A DNA stretch of 64,000 bases from an uncultured Desulfuromonas sp. (GCF_963676955.1 NZ_OY781461.1:2722225-2786224), one strand, 5' to 3'; positions 1 through 7,206 are shown, numbered from the stretch's first letter. A program made the numbers and translations. The notes: generated by a model from the sequence alone, not told the origin.

Positions 1-1
1 C

Positions 2-1297
2 GTGCTGATCGACAATGTTATTGAGGATCATGACTATATTCCCGGTATCCCTAATGCGCGTAGCGCCTTGTGCGTGCCGCTGGTTGCCCGTGACCGGGTT
101 ATCGGGGTGTTTAATGTTGAAAGCCATCAGGAAGGTTCATTTCATTCCGAGGATGTCGCGCCCCTGATGACTATGGCCGCCCAGGCGGCAATTGCCATCG
201 AAAATGCGCGCCTTTATGAACGGACCAGCCAGCTGACGGAACGCTTTCGCCAGCTGCATCAATTCAATGACCGAATTCTGCAAAGCACTACGTTAGGAAT
301 TTACACCCTTGATGCCAATCTGTGTATCACGTCGTGGAACAAACGCATGGAAAAAGCCAGCGGCATGACCGAAGATCAGGTCCTTGGCCGGCCGTTGTTG
401 ACCTTGTTTCCAGTGCTTGCCGAGGAGGGGTTTGACGACCGGCTCAACCGGGTTTTGAAAACCGGTAAACCGGAGAAGCTACAACTGATTCATTATAATC
501 TCAAAGGCCAACGCCGTGTTCAGAAGCGCCGTCTCAGTCCCTTAAAAGATGGGGATGTCACCACGGGCGTGGTGATTGTCGTCGAGGATATTACAGAATT
601 CAAAGGGCTGCTCGATCAGATGATCCAGTCGGAAAAACTTGCTGAGATCGGTCGGCTGTCCAGTGGCGTTGCCCATGAGATCAATAATCCACTTGAGGTG
701 ATTTCCTACAGTGCGCAACTGTTGTTGCGTGAAGAAAGTCTGTCCGATTTTCATCAGGAGCTTTTGACTCGAATCGGCAGCGAGGTGGAGCGCCTTCAGG
801 CTTTGACCAGCGGCCTGCTGGGTTTCTCTCGCAGTGGCAACATGAAAAAGTCGCGCATCAATGTCAATGAGGTGCTGGAGCAGGTCCTCACTTTTATCGG
901 CTATCAGATCCAACGCGGCCAGCATGAAGTGGTGCGTGACTTTGGTGAGGTGCCGGCCATTATGGCGGATCCCAATCAGCTCAAGCAGGTGTATATCAAT
1001 CTGATCATGAATGCGGTTCAGGCCATGAGTACACCGGGAACCATCACTCTGACGACGCGGGCTTTGCCTTATGGGGTGGAGATTGACATTGCCGATACCG
1101 GCAAGGGCGTTGAGGAAGACATTCGCGACAAGATCTTTGAACCGTTCTATACGACCAAACCCGAAGGCGAAGGTACCGGGCTCGGTCTTTATCTGTGTCG
1201 TAAAATTATGTCGGAACACGAAGGGTCACTTAATTTTGAATCCACCCTGGGCGAAGGCAGCCGTTTCATTATTCGTCTACCATTGCGGACCCGATAA
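2..1297 (+). CDS. Sensor histidine kinase, GAF-PAS-HisKA-HATPase (5' truncated by window edge)
   Basis: Two-component sensor kinase whose N-terminus lies outside the window; 431 codons are visible. Numbering from the edge, residues 1-70 are the end of a GAF domain, about 85-200 a PAS domain, and about 208-275 the dimerisation domain with an H-box (SGVAHEINNP) whose phospho-accepting histidine is at about 225. The ATPase domain carries the N-box (NLIMNAVQ, about 333-340), a G1 box (DTGKG) and a G2 box (GTGLGL). No membrane segment is visible, so sensing is probably cytosolic. It lies about 130 bp upstream of the sigma-54 promoter of glnB-amtB. That position and domain order make it a candidate for the kinase of a nitrogen regulatory pair such as Geobacter GnfK/GnfR. 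The fold is certain; the nitrogen role is inference from position. Confidence 0.9.
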   Translation: MLIDNVIEDHDYIPGIPNARSALCVPLVARDRVIGVFNVESHQEGSFHSEDVAPLMTMAAQAAIAIENARLYERTSQLTERFRQLHQFNDRILQSTTLGIYTLDANLCITSWNKRMEKASGMTEDQVLGRPLLTLFPVLAEEGFDDRLNRVLKTGKPEKLQLIHYNLKGQRRVQKRRLSPLKDGDVTTGVVIVVEDITEFKGLLDQMIQSEKLAEIGRLSSGVAHEINNPLEVISYSAQLLLREESLSDFHQELLTRIGSEVERLQALTSGLLGFSRSGNMKKSRINVNEVLEQVLTFIGYQIQRGQHEVVRDFGEVPAIMADPNQLKQVYINLIMNAVQAMSTPGTITLTTRALPYGVEIDIADTGKGVEEDIRDKIFEPFYTTKPEGEGTGLGLYLCRKIMSEHEGSLNFESTLGEGSRFIIRLPLRTR

Positions 1298-1357
1298 GTC
1301 AGCAAAAGCCTATGTATACGCGGGTTTGCTCGTTAACTACTCAGTGGCTGTTAGGGA

Positions 1358-1374
1358 TGCATTAAATTTAAGCA
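1358..1374 (+). promoter_or_regulatory. Possible enhancer-binding dyad upstream of glnB (TGC-N11-GCA)
   Basis: An imperfect palindrome of the form TGC-N11-GCA with an AT-rich centre, inside a longer ATGC...GCAT dyad. The spacing equals that of NtrC-type sites (TGCAC-N7-GTGCA), but only the outer bases match. It lies about 55 bp upstream of the -24 element of the glnB promoter, a usual distance for a sigma-54 activator. The activator is unknown. Confidence 0.4.
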
Positions 1375-1426
1375 TTGCTGAGGGTGGTGGAGAGGGTAAA
1401 GCCGTTAATTACGGGTTTTTCAATTT

Positions 1427-1443
1427 TGGCACACCCCATGCAA
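1427..1443 (+). promoter_or_regulatory. Sigma-54 promoter of glnB-amtB
   Basis: TGGCACACCCCATGCA matches the -24/-12 consensus (TGGCAC-N5-TTGCA). The invariant GG (1428-1429) and GC (1440-1441) are separated by exactly 10 bases. The predicted transcription start is near 1453, giving a leader of about 240 nt before glnB. Confidence 0.85.
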
Positions 1444-1567
1444 TAGTATGCTAACAAAAATGAGCCCGTATCATGAGTGACGGGTTGGTCGATGAAAGAA
1501 CGGCCGAAGGCAAGAGTTTGACCAGGGTATCAAGATCCTGAGCACATAAAAAATTTAAGGTCCTGTT

Positions 1568-1604
1568 GCAACAACGGCGTTGCGTTATCAGGCGAGGCTA
1601 GGGC

Positions 1605-1615
<11 letters not shown>
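1568..1615 (+). promoter_or_regulatory. ANTAR-type dual-hexaloop antitermination element of glnB-amtB
   Basis: Two consecutive hairpins with six-base loops. P1 (1568-1583) has a 5-bp stem GCAAC/GTTGC closing the loop AACGGC. P2 (1600-1615) has the stem AGGGC/GCTCT (one G-U pair) closing the loop AAAGGC. Both loops have A at position 1 and G at position 4, the diagnostic feature of RNA targets of ANTAR-domain antiterminators. P2 overlaps the 5' arm of the following terminator (from 1605), so P2 and the terminator cannot form together. Seen directly in sequence; the regulator is inferred to act in trans. Confidence 0.78.
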
Positions 1616-2029
<414 letters not shown>

Positions 2030-2065
2030 TCCCAACGATAATTTAAAGAAACAGGAGAACTTGAA

Positions 2066-3379
2066 ATGAAGAAGTTGAAATTACTTACTCTGGTGGCCCT
2101 GCTTGTTGCGCTCCCCTCGCTGGCCCTGGCTGAAGAAGAAACCGTTTCGGAAATGACCTATATCCTCAACACCTTTTCCTTCCTGATCAGTGGTGTACTG
2201 GTTATGTGGATGGCTGCCGGTTTTGCTATGCTTGAAGCTGGCTTGGTTCGTTCCAAAAACGTTGCAACAATCTGCCTGAAAAATATTGCCCTGTTCGGCG
2301 TTGCCGGCATTCTGTTCTATCTGGTTGGTTACAACCTGATGTACATGAATGTCGACGGTGGCTTCATGGGGTCTTTCGCTCTTTGGAGCGCCGATGATGC
2401 CGCGGCTCTGGCTGGTGATTACTCCGCTGGTTACTCTGCCGGTTCCGACTGGTTTTTCCAGATGGTATTCTGCGGCGCTGCCTGCTCGGTTGTTTCCGGT
2501 TGTGTTGCTGAGCGGATCAAACTGTGGTCTTTCCTGCTGTTCTGCGTCGTGCTGACCGGTATTATCTACCCGATCCAGGGCTCCTGGGGATGGGGCGGCG
2601 GCTGGTTGTCTGCCATGGGTTTCTCCGATTACGCCGGTTCTACCCTGGTTCACTCCTGCGGTGGTTGGGCTGCACTCACTGGTGCCATTATCCTCGGTGC
2701 CCGTAAAGGCAAGTACAGCAGCGATGGTCGTGTCAACCCGATCCCGGGTTCCAACATTCCTCTGGCCACTATCGGTACCTTCATCCTGTGGATGGGTTGG
2801 TTCGGCTTCAACGGCGGTAGTGCTCTGGCTCTGGGTGTTGCCGGTTCCGCCATCGAGCAAGGTGCTGTTTATATCAACACCAACCTGGCTGCCTGCGGCG
2901 GTATGATCGCTGCAATGATCGCTGTTCAAATCATGTACAAAAAGACGGACGTTACCATGGCTCTGAACGGTGCTCTGGCCGGCCTGGTCAGCATTACGGC
3001 CGGTCCTGCAGCTCCCAGCCCGGGTGCTGCGATTCTGATCGGTGCTGTCGGTGGTGTTCTGGTTGTTCTGGCTGTTCCTTTCTTCGATAAACTCAAAATT
3101 GATGATGTTGTTGGTGCCCTGTCTGTCCACTTGGTGTGCGGTATCTGGGGAACCCTGGCTGTACCTTTCTGCGATGATGGCACCAGCTTTGTCACTCAGC
3201 TGATCGGTGTTGTCTCCATCGGTGCCTTTGTGATCGTGACCAGCTCCATCGTTTGGTTGGCCATTAAGTTCACCATCGGCGTTCGCTGTGATGAAGAAGA
3301 TGAATATCGCGGTCTGGATATTGCTGAAATCGGTGTTGAAGCGTATCCCGATTTCCAGGCGGTAACCAATAAGCGTTAA
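2066..3379 (+). CDS. amtB: Ammonium channel AmtB
   Basis: Inner-membrane ammonium transporter of 437 residues. It has an N-terminal signal peptide (probable cut after LALA, residue 22) and the rest is a run of about eleven membrane helices. The pore twin histidines are visible in the motifs VHSCGGW (H196) and SVHLVCGIWG (H355). The cytosolic tail is short and charged. An AGGAG ribosome site lies just before the ATG. Located directly behind glnB, it is the expected binding partner of that PII protein, which blocks the channel when nitrogen is sufficient. Confidence 0.96.
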   Translation: MKKLKLLTLVALLVALPSLALAEEETVSEMTYILNTFSFLISGVLVMWMAAGFAMLEAGLVRSKNVATICLKNIALFGVAGILFYLVGYNLMYMNVDGGFMGSFALWSADDAAALAGDYSAGYSAGSDWFFQMVFCGAACSVVSGCVAERIKLWSFLLFCVVLTGIIYPIQGSWGWGGGWLSAMGFSDYAGSTLVHSCGGWAALTGAIILGARKGKYSSDGRVNPIPGSNIPLATIGTFILWMGWFGFNGGSALALGVAGSAIEQGAVYINTNLAACGGMIAAMIAVQIMYKKTDVTMALNGALAGLVSITAGPAAPSPGAAILIGAVGGVLVVLAVPFFDKLKIDDVVGALSVHLVCGIWGTLAVPFCDDGTSFVTQLIGVVSIGAFVIVTSSIVWLAIKFTIGVRCDEEDEYRGLDIAEIGVEAYPDFQAVTNKR

Positions 3380-3390
3380 TCAACCAATAA

Positions 3391-3419
3391 CTCTGCCATC
3401 TCAATGTGGGATGGCAGAG
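3391..3419 (+). terminator. Hairpin after amtB
   Basis: A perfect 10-bp stem CTCTGCCATC/GATGGCAGAG with a nine-base loop. No T tract follows, so it may be a partial terminator or an mRNA-stabilising/processing hairpin between amtB and the porin gene. Confidence 0.45.
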
Positions 3420-3435
3420 AAGAAATCCTCTCAAA

Positions 3436-3493
3436 TCCGCATGGGTGCGGAGATGACTGCCACATCATCGAGATCGTTCCAAAGGGTGGGACG
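3436..3493 (+). promoter_or_regulatory. Possible ANTAR-like hairpin pair upstream of the porin gene
   Basis: The first hairpin (3436-3451) is TCCGC/GCGGA around the hexaloop ATGGGT, with A1 and G4. The second (3475-3493) is CGTTCC/GGGACG around a seven-base loop AAAGGGT. Unlike the glnB and nifH leaders no terminator follows, so the assignment is weak; it could be an unrelated structure or act by another mechanism. Confidence 0.3.
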
Positions 3494-3524
3494 GCCTCAA
3501 TTAAACAAGAAAAAGGAGAGTAAA

Positions 3525-4256
3525 ATGCAAAAATTTAATGTAGCTCTGGTGGGACTGATCATGCTTCTGGTGGGCCTGTGCTCAACCGCATCGGCTCTGG
3601 ACGTTGCCGGCGACGCTTATGTTGGCATCTACGACAAATACCTGTGGCGTGGTTTTGACCTCAGCGGCAGCATGCCTGTTGCTCAAGGTGGTGTTGATGT
3701 TTCTGCCGGCAGCTTCACTTTCGGTTATTGGACCAACCTCCAGCTGTCCACGGATGAGGGTGAGGGTTTCACTTCCGGCGAGGCAACTGAAACGGATATC
3801 GTTATCGATTACAGCCGTGATCTCAATGACATGGTTTCCATCAGCGTTGGTAACATCTTTTACCAGCTCGAAGGCATGGACGATACCAACGAGCTGTACC
3901 TGACCGTTGCTCTGAACACCATTCTCAGCCCGGCGTTGACGGTCTACTACGATTGGGACAAAGCTGATGAAGATGGTCTGTTCTATACGTTGTCTGTCGG
4001 TCATGACATTGCTTTGACGGAAGCTCTTAGTCTGAGCCTTGGCGGCTTGGTCAGTTACAACCAGTCTTGTGACTACTCTGTTGGTGATTACGATGATTTC
4101 CATAACTATGAGCTGAGCGCTGCCGTTGACTATGCGGTTACTGAGTACATCAGTGTTGGTGCTTCCTTCATGTTCTCTGATAGCATCAGCGATGATGCAG
4201 ATGACGCGATTGATGATGAAATGGTTTCCGGTGTTGGTGTCACTCTGGCATTCTAA
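3525..4256 (+). CDS. Outer-membrane TorF-type putative porin (TIGR02001-like)
   Basis: Predicted outer-membrane beta-barrel of 243 residues. The start chosen is the ATG at 3525, behind AAAGGAGAG, because it places a clean signal peptide (ending TASA) at the N-terminus; upstream in-frame starts lack this. The mature protein opens with GDAYVGIYDKYLWRGFDLS, resembling the conserved start of the TIGR02001/Gcw_chp family, continues with alternating amphipathic strands and ends in a C-terminal aromatic strand (VTLAF). Function in the family is not established. Its place between amtB and draG suggests a role in uptake of small nitrogenous solutes, which is inference only. Confidence 0.75.
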   Translation: MQKFNVALVGLIMLLVGLCSTASALDVAGDAYVGIYDKYLWRGFDLSGSMPVAQGGVDVSAGSFTFGYWTNLQLSTDEGEGFTSGEATETDIVIDYSRDLNDMVSISVGNIFYQLEGMDDTNELYLTVALNTILSPALTVYYDWDKADEDGLFYTLSVGHDIALTEALSLSLGGLVSYNQSCDYSVGDYDDFHNYELSAAVDYAVTEYISVGASFMFSDSISDDADDAIDDEMVSGVGVTLAF

Positions 4257-4291
4257 ACCACGGCATCACATAACCTGAATTTCAGGTAAGT

Positions 4292-4307
4292 ACGGCAATG
4301 GGGCCGT
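4292..4307 (+). promoter_or_regulatory. ANTAR-type hexaloop hairpin upstream of draG
   Basis: A 5-bp perfect stem ACGGC/GCCGT closes the hexaloop AATGGG (A1, G4). Its 3' arm is the first five bases of the terminator stem at 4303-4326, the same overlap seen in the glnB and nifH leaders. A canonical first hairpin is missing: the stem just upstream (ACCTG/CAGGT, 4273-4287) closes a five-base loop AATTT without G4. Confidence 0.55.
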
Positions 4308-4335
4308 CAGCCATCCGGCTGACGGCTCTCTTCAT
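4303..4335 (+). terminator. Attenuator hairpin before draG
   Basis: A perfect 10-bp stem GCCGTCAGCC/GGCTGACGGC with a four-base loop, followed by a moderately T-rich TCTCTTCATT. It lies 18-50 bp before the draG start and would limit read-through from amtB and the porin gene into draG. Confidence 0.65.
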
Positions 4336-4352
4336 TACAGGCAGGAGGAACC

Positions 4353-5252
4353 GTGTCACTCACGACACAACATATTGAACGGGCACAGGCGGCATTTCTT
4401 GGTTTGGCCATCGGCGATGCGCTGGGGGCAACGACGGAATTCATGACCCCCAACGAAATTAAAGCCAAGCATGGCACCCACCGTTCATTGTGCGGGGGGG
4501 GATGGTTGAATCTCAAGCCCGGCCACGTCACCGATGATACGGAAATGTCCATGGCGATTGCCAATGCTATTCTGGAGCAAGGAGTCTGGAGTCAGAAAGA
4601 GATCGCCGATGCGTTTGTTGCCTGGATGAAAAGCAAGCCCATTGATATTGGATCGACGGTACGTAAAGGCATTCGTACCTATATGACCAAGGGAACCTTG
4701 GGCATGCCCCGTAATGACTGGGATGCAGGCAATGGTGCCGCCATGCGGATGGCTCCGGTTGCCGTCTATACTCTTGGTGATGAAGAACTGTATAAACGCT
4801 ATACACTGGAACAGGCACATTTGACCCACAACCATCCTTTATCGGATGCAGGAACATTGTGCGTGGGGGAAATGGTTCAGGCGGCAATACTTGGTGCGGA
4901 TCGCTTTCAACTGCATGAATGCACCCGCCGCCTGACGGAGCAACACCCGAACTTCAAGTTTCAGAACTATCGCGGCAATGCCTCCGGCTATATTGTTGAT
5001 ACATTACAAACGGTCTTTCACTATCTGTTCACGACGGCGAGTTTTGAAGAATGTCTGGTCGGAATTGTCAATCAGGGTGGTGATGCGGATACCACGGGTG
5101 CGATTGCCGGCATGATCGCCGGTGCTTTTTATGGGTTGGATGCCATTCCGCGCCAGTGGAAAAATAAATTGAATAAGCAGGTGCGTCATGAAGTGACTGC
5201 TGCGGGGGAGAGGTTGATTCGTTTATCACCTCTGGCCACCCGGCCGCAGTGA
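4353..5252 (+). CDS. draG: ADP-ribosyl-[dinitrogen reductase] hydrolase
   Basis: Removes ADP-ribose from the conserved arginine of NifH and so reactivates nitrogenase after an ammonium or energy switch-off. The 299-residue protein has the metal-binding motifs TDDTEMSM (residues 60-67) and GGDADTTGA (242-250), plus the DraG-type segment DIGSTVRKGI that separates this group from general ADP-ribosylglycohydrolases. The start is GTG, chosen for the ideal AGGAGG site eight bases upstream. It heads a run of five same-strand genes. The partner transferase draT is not in the window. A leader terminator with an ANTAR-like hairpin precedes the gene. Confidence 0.9.
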   Translation: MSLTTQHIERAQAAFLGLAIGDALGATTEFMTPNEIKAKHGTHRSLCGGGWLNLKPGHVTDDTEMSMAIANAILEQGVWSQKEIADAFVAWMKSKPIDIGSTVRKGIRTYMTKGTLGMPRNDWDAGNGAAMRMAPVAVYTLGDEELYKRYTLEQAHLTHNHPLSDAGTLCVGEMVQAAILGADRFQLHECTRRLTEQHPNFKFQNYRGNASGYIVDTLQTVFHYLFTTASFEECLVGIVNQGGDADTTGAIAGMIAGAFYGLDAIPRQWKNKLNKQVRHEVTAAGERLIRLSPLATRPQ

Positions 5253-5291
5253 TTTTGTTACACACCCCTCACGTCATAAAGGAGAAATGTT

Positions 5292-5537
5292 ATGTCTGAT
5301 GCAAGCCAAACCGGCGCCATGTGTACTCTGGAACGCGCCGCGGAGATCCTCGGAACGACCCCAATGAGTGTTTTGATGCATCTGAAGCACAAGTTGATGG
5401 TGGGTCATGAAGTTAACGGGCAATGGTATGTGACACTGGACAGTCTGGAAGCGTATCGCCAGGAAAATGATACCGCCAGCAAGTCGTTGTGTAAAAAACA
5501 TGATTGCCAGCATTCCAGCTGTGAATCCTGTTCATAA
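5292..5537 (+). CDS. Small helix-turn-helix protein with cysteine-rich tail
   Basis: An 81-residue protein. Residues about 10-55 resemble an excisionase/MerR-like helix-turn-helix (LERAAEILGTTPMSVLMHL, then a short wing NGQWYV). The tail contains CKKHDCQHSSCESC, a cluster of four cysteines and two histidines that could bind a metal. An AAGGAG site precedes the ATG. It lies 39 bp behind draG and 26 bp before the next gene, so it is probably in the same operon. It may be a regulator or a small DNA-binding adaptor; no specific function is recognised. Confidence 0.6.
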   Translation: MSDASQTGAMCTLERAAEILGTTPMSVLMHLKHKLMVGHEVNGQWYVTLDSLEAYRQENDTASKSLCKKHDCQHSSCESCS

Positions 5538-5563
5538 GTCTTTGTTGATACCAGGAGGACCGA

Positions 5564-5863
5564 ATGATTCAAATAAAACCTTCAGATCTCTACTATAAAT
5601 ACCCGAAAAACCATGCACGACGTCAATTGGCTAAATTTTCCGGATTGCCGGATGATGAACCCTTTGATCGTGATGACCTCTACGAAGTGTTGCCGATGTT
5701 TGAGCATGTCATGGACGCGTTGGGTGCTGCTGACGATACTGTGTTGCACAAAATGGAAGAAGTGCTTGATCTGATGCCGAGTTTTGTCCAACAGCGTGGC
5801 GACGTTTATACCTATCTGTGCGAAGTTCTGTCGGATATGCTGGGCATTGAGTATAAAAAATGA
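5564..5863 (+). CDS. Conserved-looking small acidic protein of unknown function
   Basis: A 99-residue soluble, mostly helical, acidic protein that I do not recognise. It has no signal peptide, membrane helix or metal motif. A strong CAGGAGG ribosome site precedes the ATG. Its stop overlaps the start of the macrodomain gene (ATGA), which implies translational coupling and a shared task. Context suggests involvement in ADP-ribose metabolism or nitrogenase switch-off, by association only. Confidence 0.65.
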   Translation: MIQIKPSDLYYKYPKNHARRQLAKFSGLPDDEPFDRDDLYEVLPMFEHVMDALGAADDTVLHKMEEVLDLMPSFVQQRGDVYTYLCEVLSDMLGIEYKK

Positions 5864-6285
5864 TCGAAGTCTGCACCGATATGTGGTCATATCTCGGCAA
5901 AGCCGTGATCGCCATTACCACCGGTGGCGCTGTCAGCCGCAGTGGCCGTTGCGCCATGCCGCGCGGCTGTGCTGCCCAGGCGCGTGAACGTTTTCCCGGT
6001 CTGGACCAACAACTCGGGGCGCTGATTCAAGTCCATGGCAACCATGTCCACTGTCTTGAGCATGGTCTGGTCAGCTTTCCCGTTGAGCGTACACCTTACG
6101 AAGTTCCCAGTCTGGCATTGATCGAGCAATCCTGTTCAGAACTGGTCACGCTGGCGGATAAAAAAGGCTGGACACAAATCGTCGTACCGCGACCGGGCTG
6201 TGGTGGCGGTGGATTGAGTTGGAATGATGTCGGCCCCATCGTTGAGCGTTATTTCGATGATCGGTTTACCATCATCAGCCTATAA
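5860..6285 (+). CDS. Macrodomain-like ADP-ribose-binding protein
   Basis: A 141-residue protein resembling compact macrodomain proteins. Visible features are an N-terminal strand and turn with TTGGAVSRSGRCAMPRGCA (about 20-38), where family members have a Asn/Gly-rich ADP-ribose loop, the segment HGNHVH, and a C-terminal PRPGCGGGGLSWNDV loop (about 110-124) of the kind that wraps the distal ribose. Macrodomains bind or hydrolyse ADP-ribose derivatives. It is translationally coupled to the preceding gene (ATGA overlap) and lies in the draG operon, where free ADP-ribose or ADP-ribosylated protein would be its substrate. Assignment is by motif recall, without a search. Confidence 0.72.
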   Translation: MIEVCTDMWSYLGKAVIAITTGGAVSRSGRCAMPRGCAAQARERFPGLDQQLGALIQVHGNHVHCLEHGLVSFPVERTPYEVPSLALIEQSCSELVTLADKKGWTQIVVPRPGCGGGGLSWNDVGPIVERYFDDRFTIISL

Positions 6286-6355
6286 GAGCTTCATTCATCC
6301 ATGCGCTTTACACGCCTTGCTGCACAAGGCTCCAAAAAATATAAGGATAAAATTT

Positions 6356-6793
6356 ATGCAAACTGCACAAAAAGGTGACAAAGTCAGTATTCACTATATT
6401 GGTACTCTGGATAATGGTCGCATTTTCGACAGCACGGAAGGGGGCGATCCTCTGGTGTTTACCATTGGTGCCCATGAGGTGTTTCCGATTCTTGAAGAAG
6501 CCGTCCTCGGCATGAGTGTTGGCCGGGCTAAAAATGTTGTGATCCCTTCGGATCAGGCTTATGGTCCGCGGCGGGAAGAAAATGTCGTGGTGTTTCATCG
6601 CAGTAAGCTCCCCGCCGACATGGAACCGACCGTCGGCCAGAAGATGCAGATTCGCCTGCCGAACTCCAATGACGAAGTCATTATGCTGGTGACTAAAGTC
6701 GAGGGCGATGAAGTGACCTTGGATGGTAATCACTTTCTGGCCGGCCTGGATCTGACCTTTGCCATTCAATTGGACAAGATTGAACGAGCGTGA
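6356..6793 (+). CDS. FKBP-type peptidyl-prolyl isomerase, SlyD-like
   Basis: Cytosolic proline isomerase/chaperone of 145 residues. The FKBP half is recognisable from VSIHYIGTLDNGRIFDST near the N-terminus, EEAVLGMSVGR and the insert-in-flap region (about 70-120) typical of SlyD, ending with DGNHFLAGLDLTF, where SlyD has the motif NHPLAG. It lacks the His-rich nickel tail of E. coli SlyD. The ATG at 6356 follows AAGGA; an upstream in-frame extension is rejected because it would run into the macrodomain gene. It is 70 bp behind the macrodomain gene and ends the draG gene run. Confidence 0.85.
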   Translation: MQTAQKGDKVSIHYIGTLDNGRIFDSTEGGDPLVFTIGAHEVFPILEEAVLGMSVGRAKNVVIPSDQAYGPRREENVVVFHRSKLPADMEPTVGQKMQIRLPNSNDEVIMLVTKVEGDEVTLDGNHFLAGLDLTFAIQLDKIERA

Positions 6794-6874
6794 TGCAACT
6801 TTGTTCACCAGTGAGGCAGCGGACGATTAAATAATAATCAAAGCCTGAAAGATAGGCGCCTCGGTTCTGGATCG

Positions 6875-6887
6875 TAAACAGTGTTTA
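6875..6887 (+). promoter_or_regulatory. Palindrome upstream of the nifH promoter
   Basis: TAAACA-G-TGTTTA is a perfect 6+6 dyad, itself flanked by GATC on both sides, about 50 bp upstream of the nifH -24 element. A NifA site (TGT-N10-ACA) was looked for and not found here. It may be the enhancer for the sigma-54 activator of nifH. Confidence 0.4.
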
Positions 6888-6936
6888 GATCTGTAAGTTG
6901 TTGATAAATAAGTGGTAAAATATTTTTTATAGTTTT

Positions 6937-6953
6937 TGGCACACCGTCTGCAT
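6937..6953 (+). promoter_or_regulatory. Sigma-54 promoter of nifH
   Basis: TGGCACACCGTCTGCA, with GG (6938-6939) and GC (6950-6951) separated by 10 bases. It is nearly identical to the glnB promoter in its -24 half (TGGCACACC). The predicted start is near 6963, leaving a leader of about 255 nt. Confidence 0.87.
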
Positions 6954-6987
6954 TAAAAAGAGTCGTAACACAAACACAACAATGAAT

Positions 6988-7028
6988 GCGAAAACAGAGT
7001 GGTTTTTCGCTTTGATGGCAAAGGGGCC
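6988..7028 (+). promoter_or_regulatory. nifH leader, ANTAR-type element, module 1
   Basis: P1 (6988-7010) is GCGAAAAC paired with GTTTTTCGC with one bulged base, closing the hexaloop AGAGTG (6996-7001). P2 (7017-7028) is GGC/GCC closing the hexaloop AAAGGG (7020-7025). Both loops have A1 and G4. The 3' arm of P2 overlaps the 5' arm of terminator 1 (from 7026). The P2 stem is short, with a possible outer extension across mismatches. Confidence 0.65.
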
Positions 7029-7072
7029 TGCAGCAGAATTTTCTTTTTGAGAATTATGTTGCAGGCTTTTTA
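7026..7072 (+). terminator. nifH leader attenuator 1
   Basis: Arms GCCTGCA (7026-7032) and TGCAGGC (7060-7066), with an inner partly paired stem GAATT/AATT and a following TTTTTAG tract. It lies about 65-110 nt into the predicted nifH leader. Confidence 0.8.
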
Positions 7073-7096
7073 GTTGGCATCACAAAACAGAATTAG

Positions 7097-7134
7097 GCGA
7101 CACAAGGTTGCTGTCGCGCAGGGTAACGGGGCCC
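7097..7134 (+). promoter_or_regulatory. nifH leader, ANTAR-type element, module 2
   Basis: P1 (7097-7117) is GCGACAC paired with GCTGTCGC with one bulged C, closing the hexaloop AAGGTT (7104-7109). P2 (7121-7134) is GGGT/GCCC (one G-U pair) closing the hexaloop AACGGG (7125-7130). Both loops have A1 and G4. The P2 3' arm is the start of terminator 2 (7131). This repeats the logic of module 1 within 110 nt. Confidence 0.65.
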
Positions 7135-7172
7135 CATCTGAATCGGATCAGGTGGGGCTTCACATTTTTTAA
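7131..7172 (+). terminator. nifH leader attenuator 2
   Basis: An 11-bp stem GCCCCATCTGA/TCAGGTGGGGC (one G-U pair) with a six-base loop, followed by TTCACATTTTTT. It ends about 47 bp before the nifH start. Confidence 0.72.
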
Positions 7173-7206
7173 GATTGGTCCTGACTCACCGTCGGACCGA
7201 AAATGA

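Noticed and set aside
542-1219. Long minus-strand frame across the sensor kinase
   Set aside because: It lies fully inside a well-supported kinase gene on the other strand and has no ribosome site or domain. The same holds for minus-strand frames in amtB, nifD, hom, maeB and the FadL-like gene.
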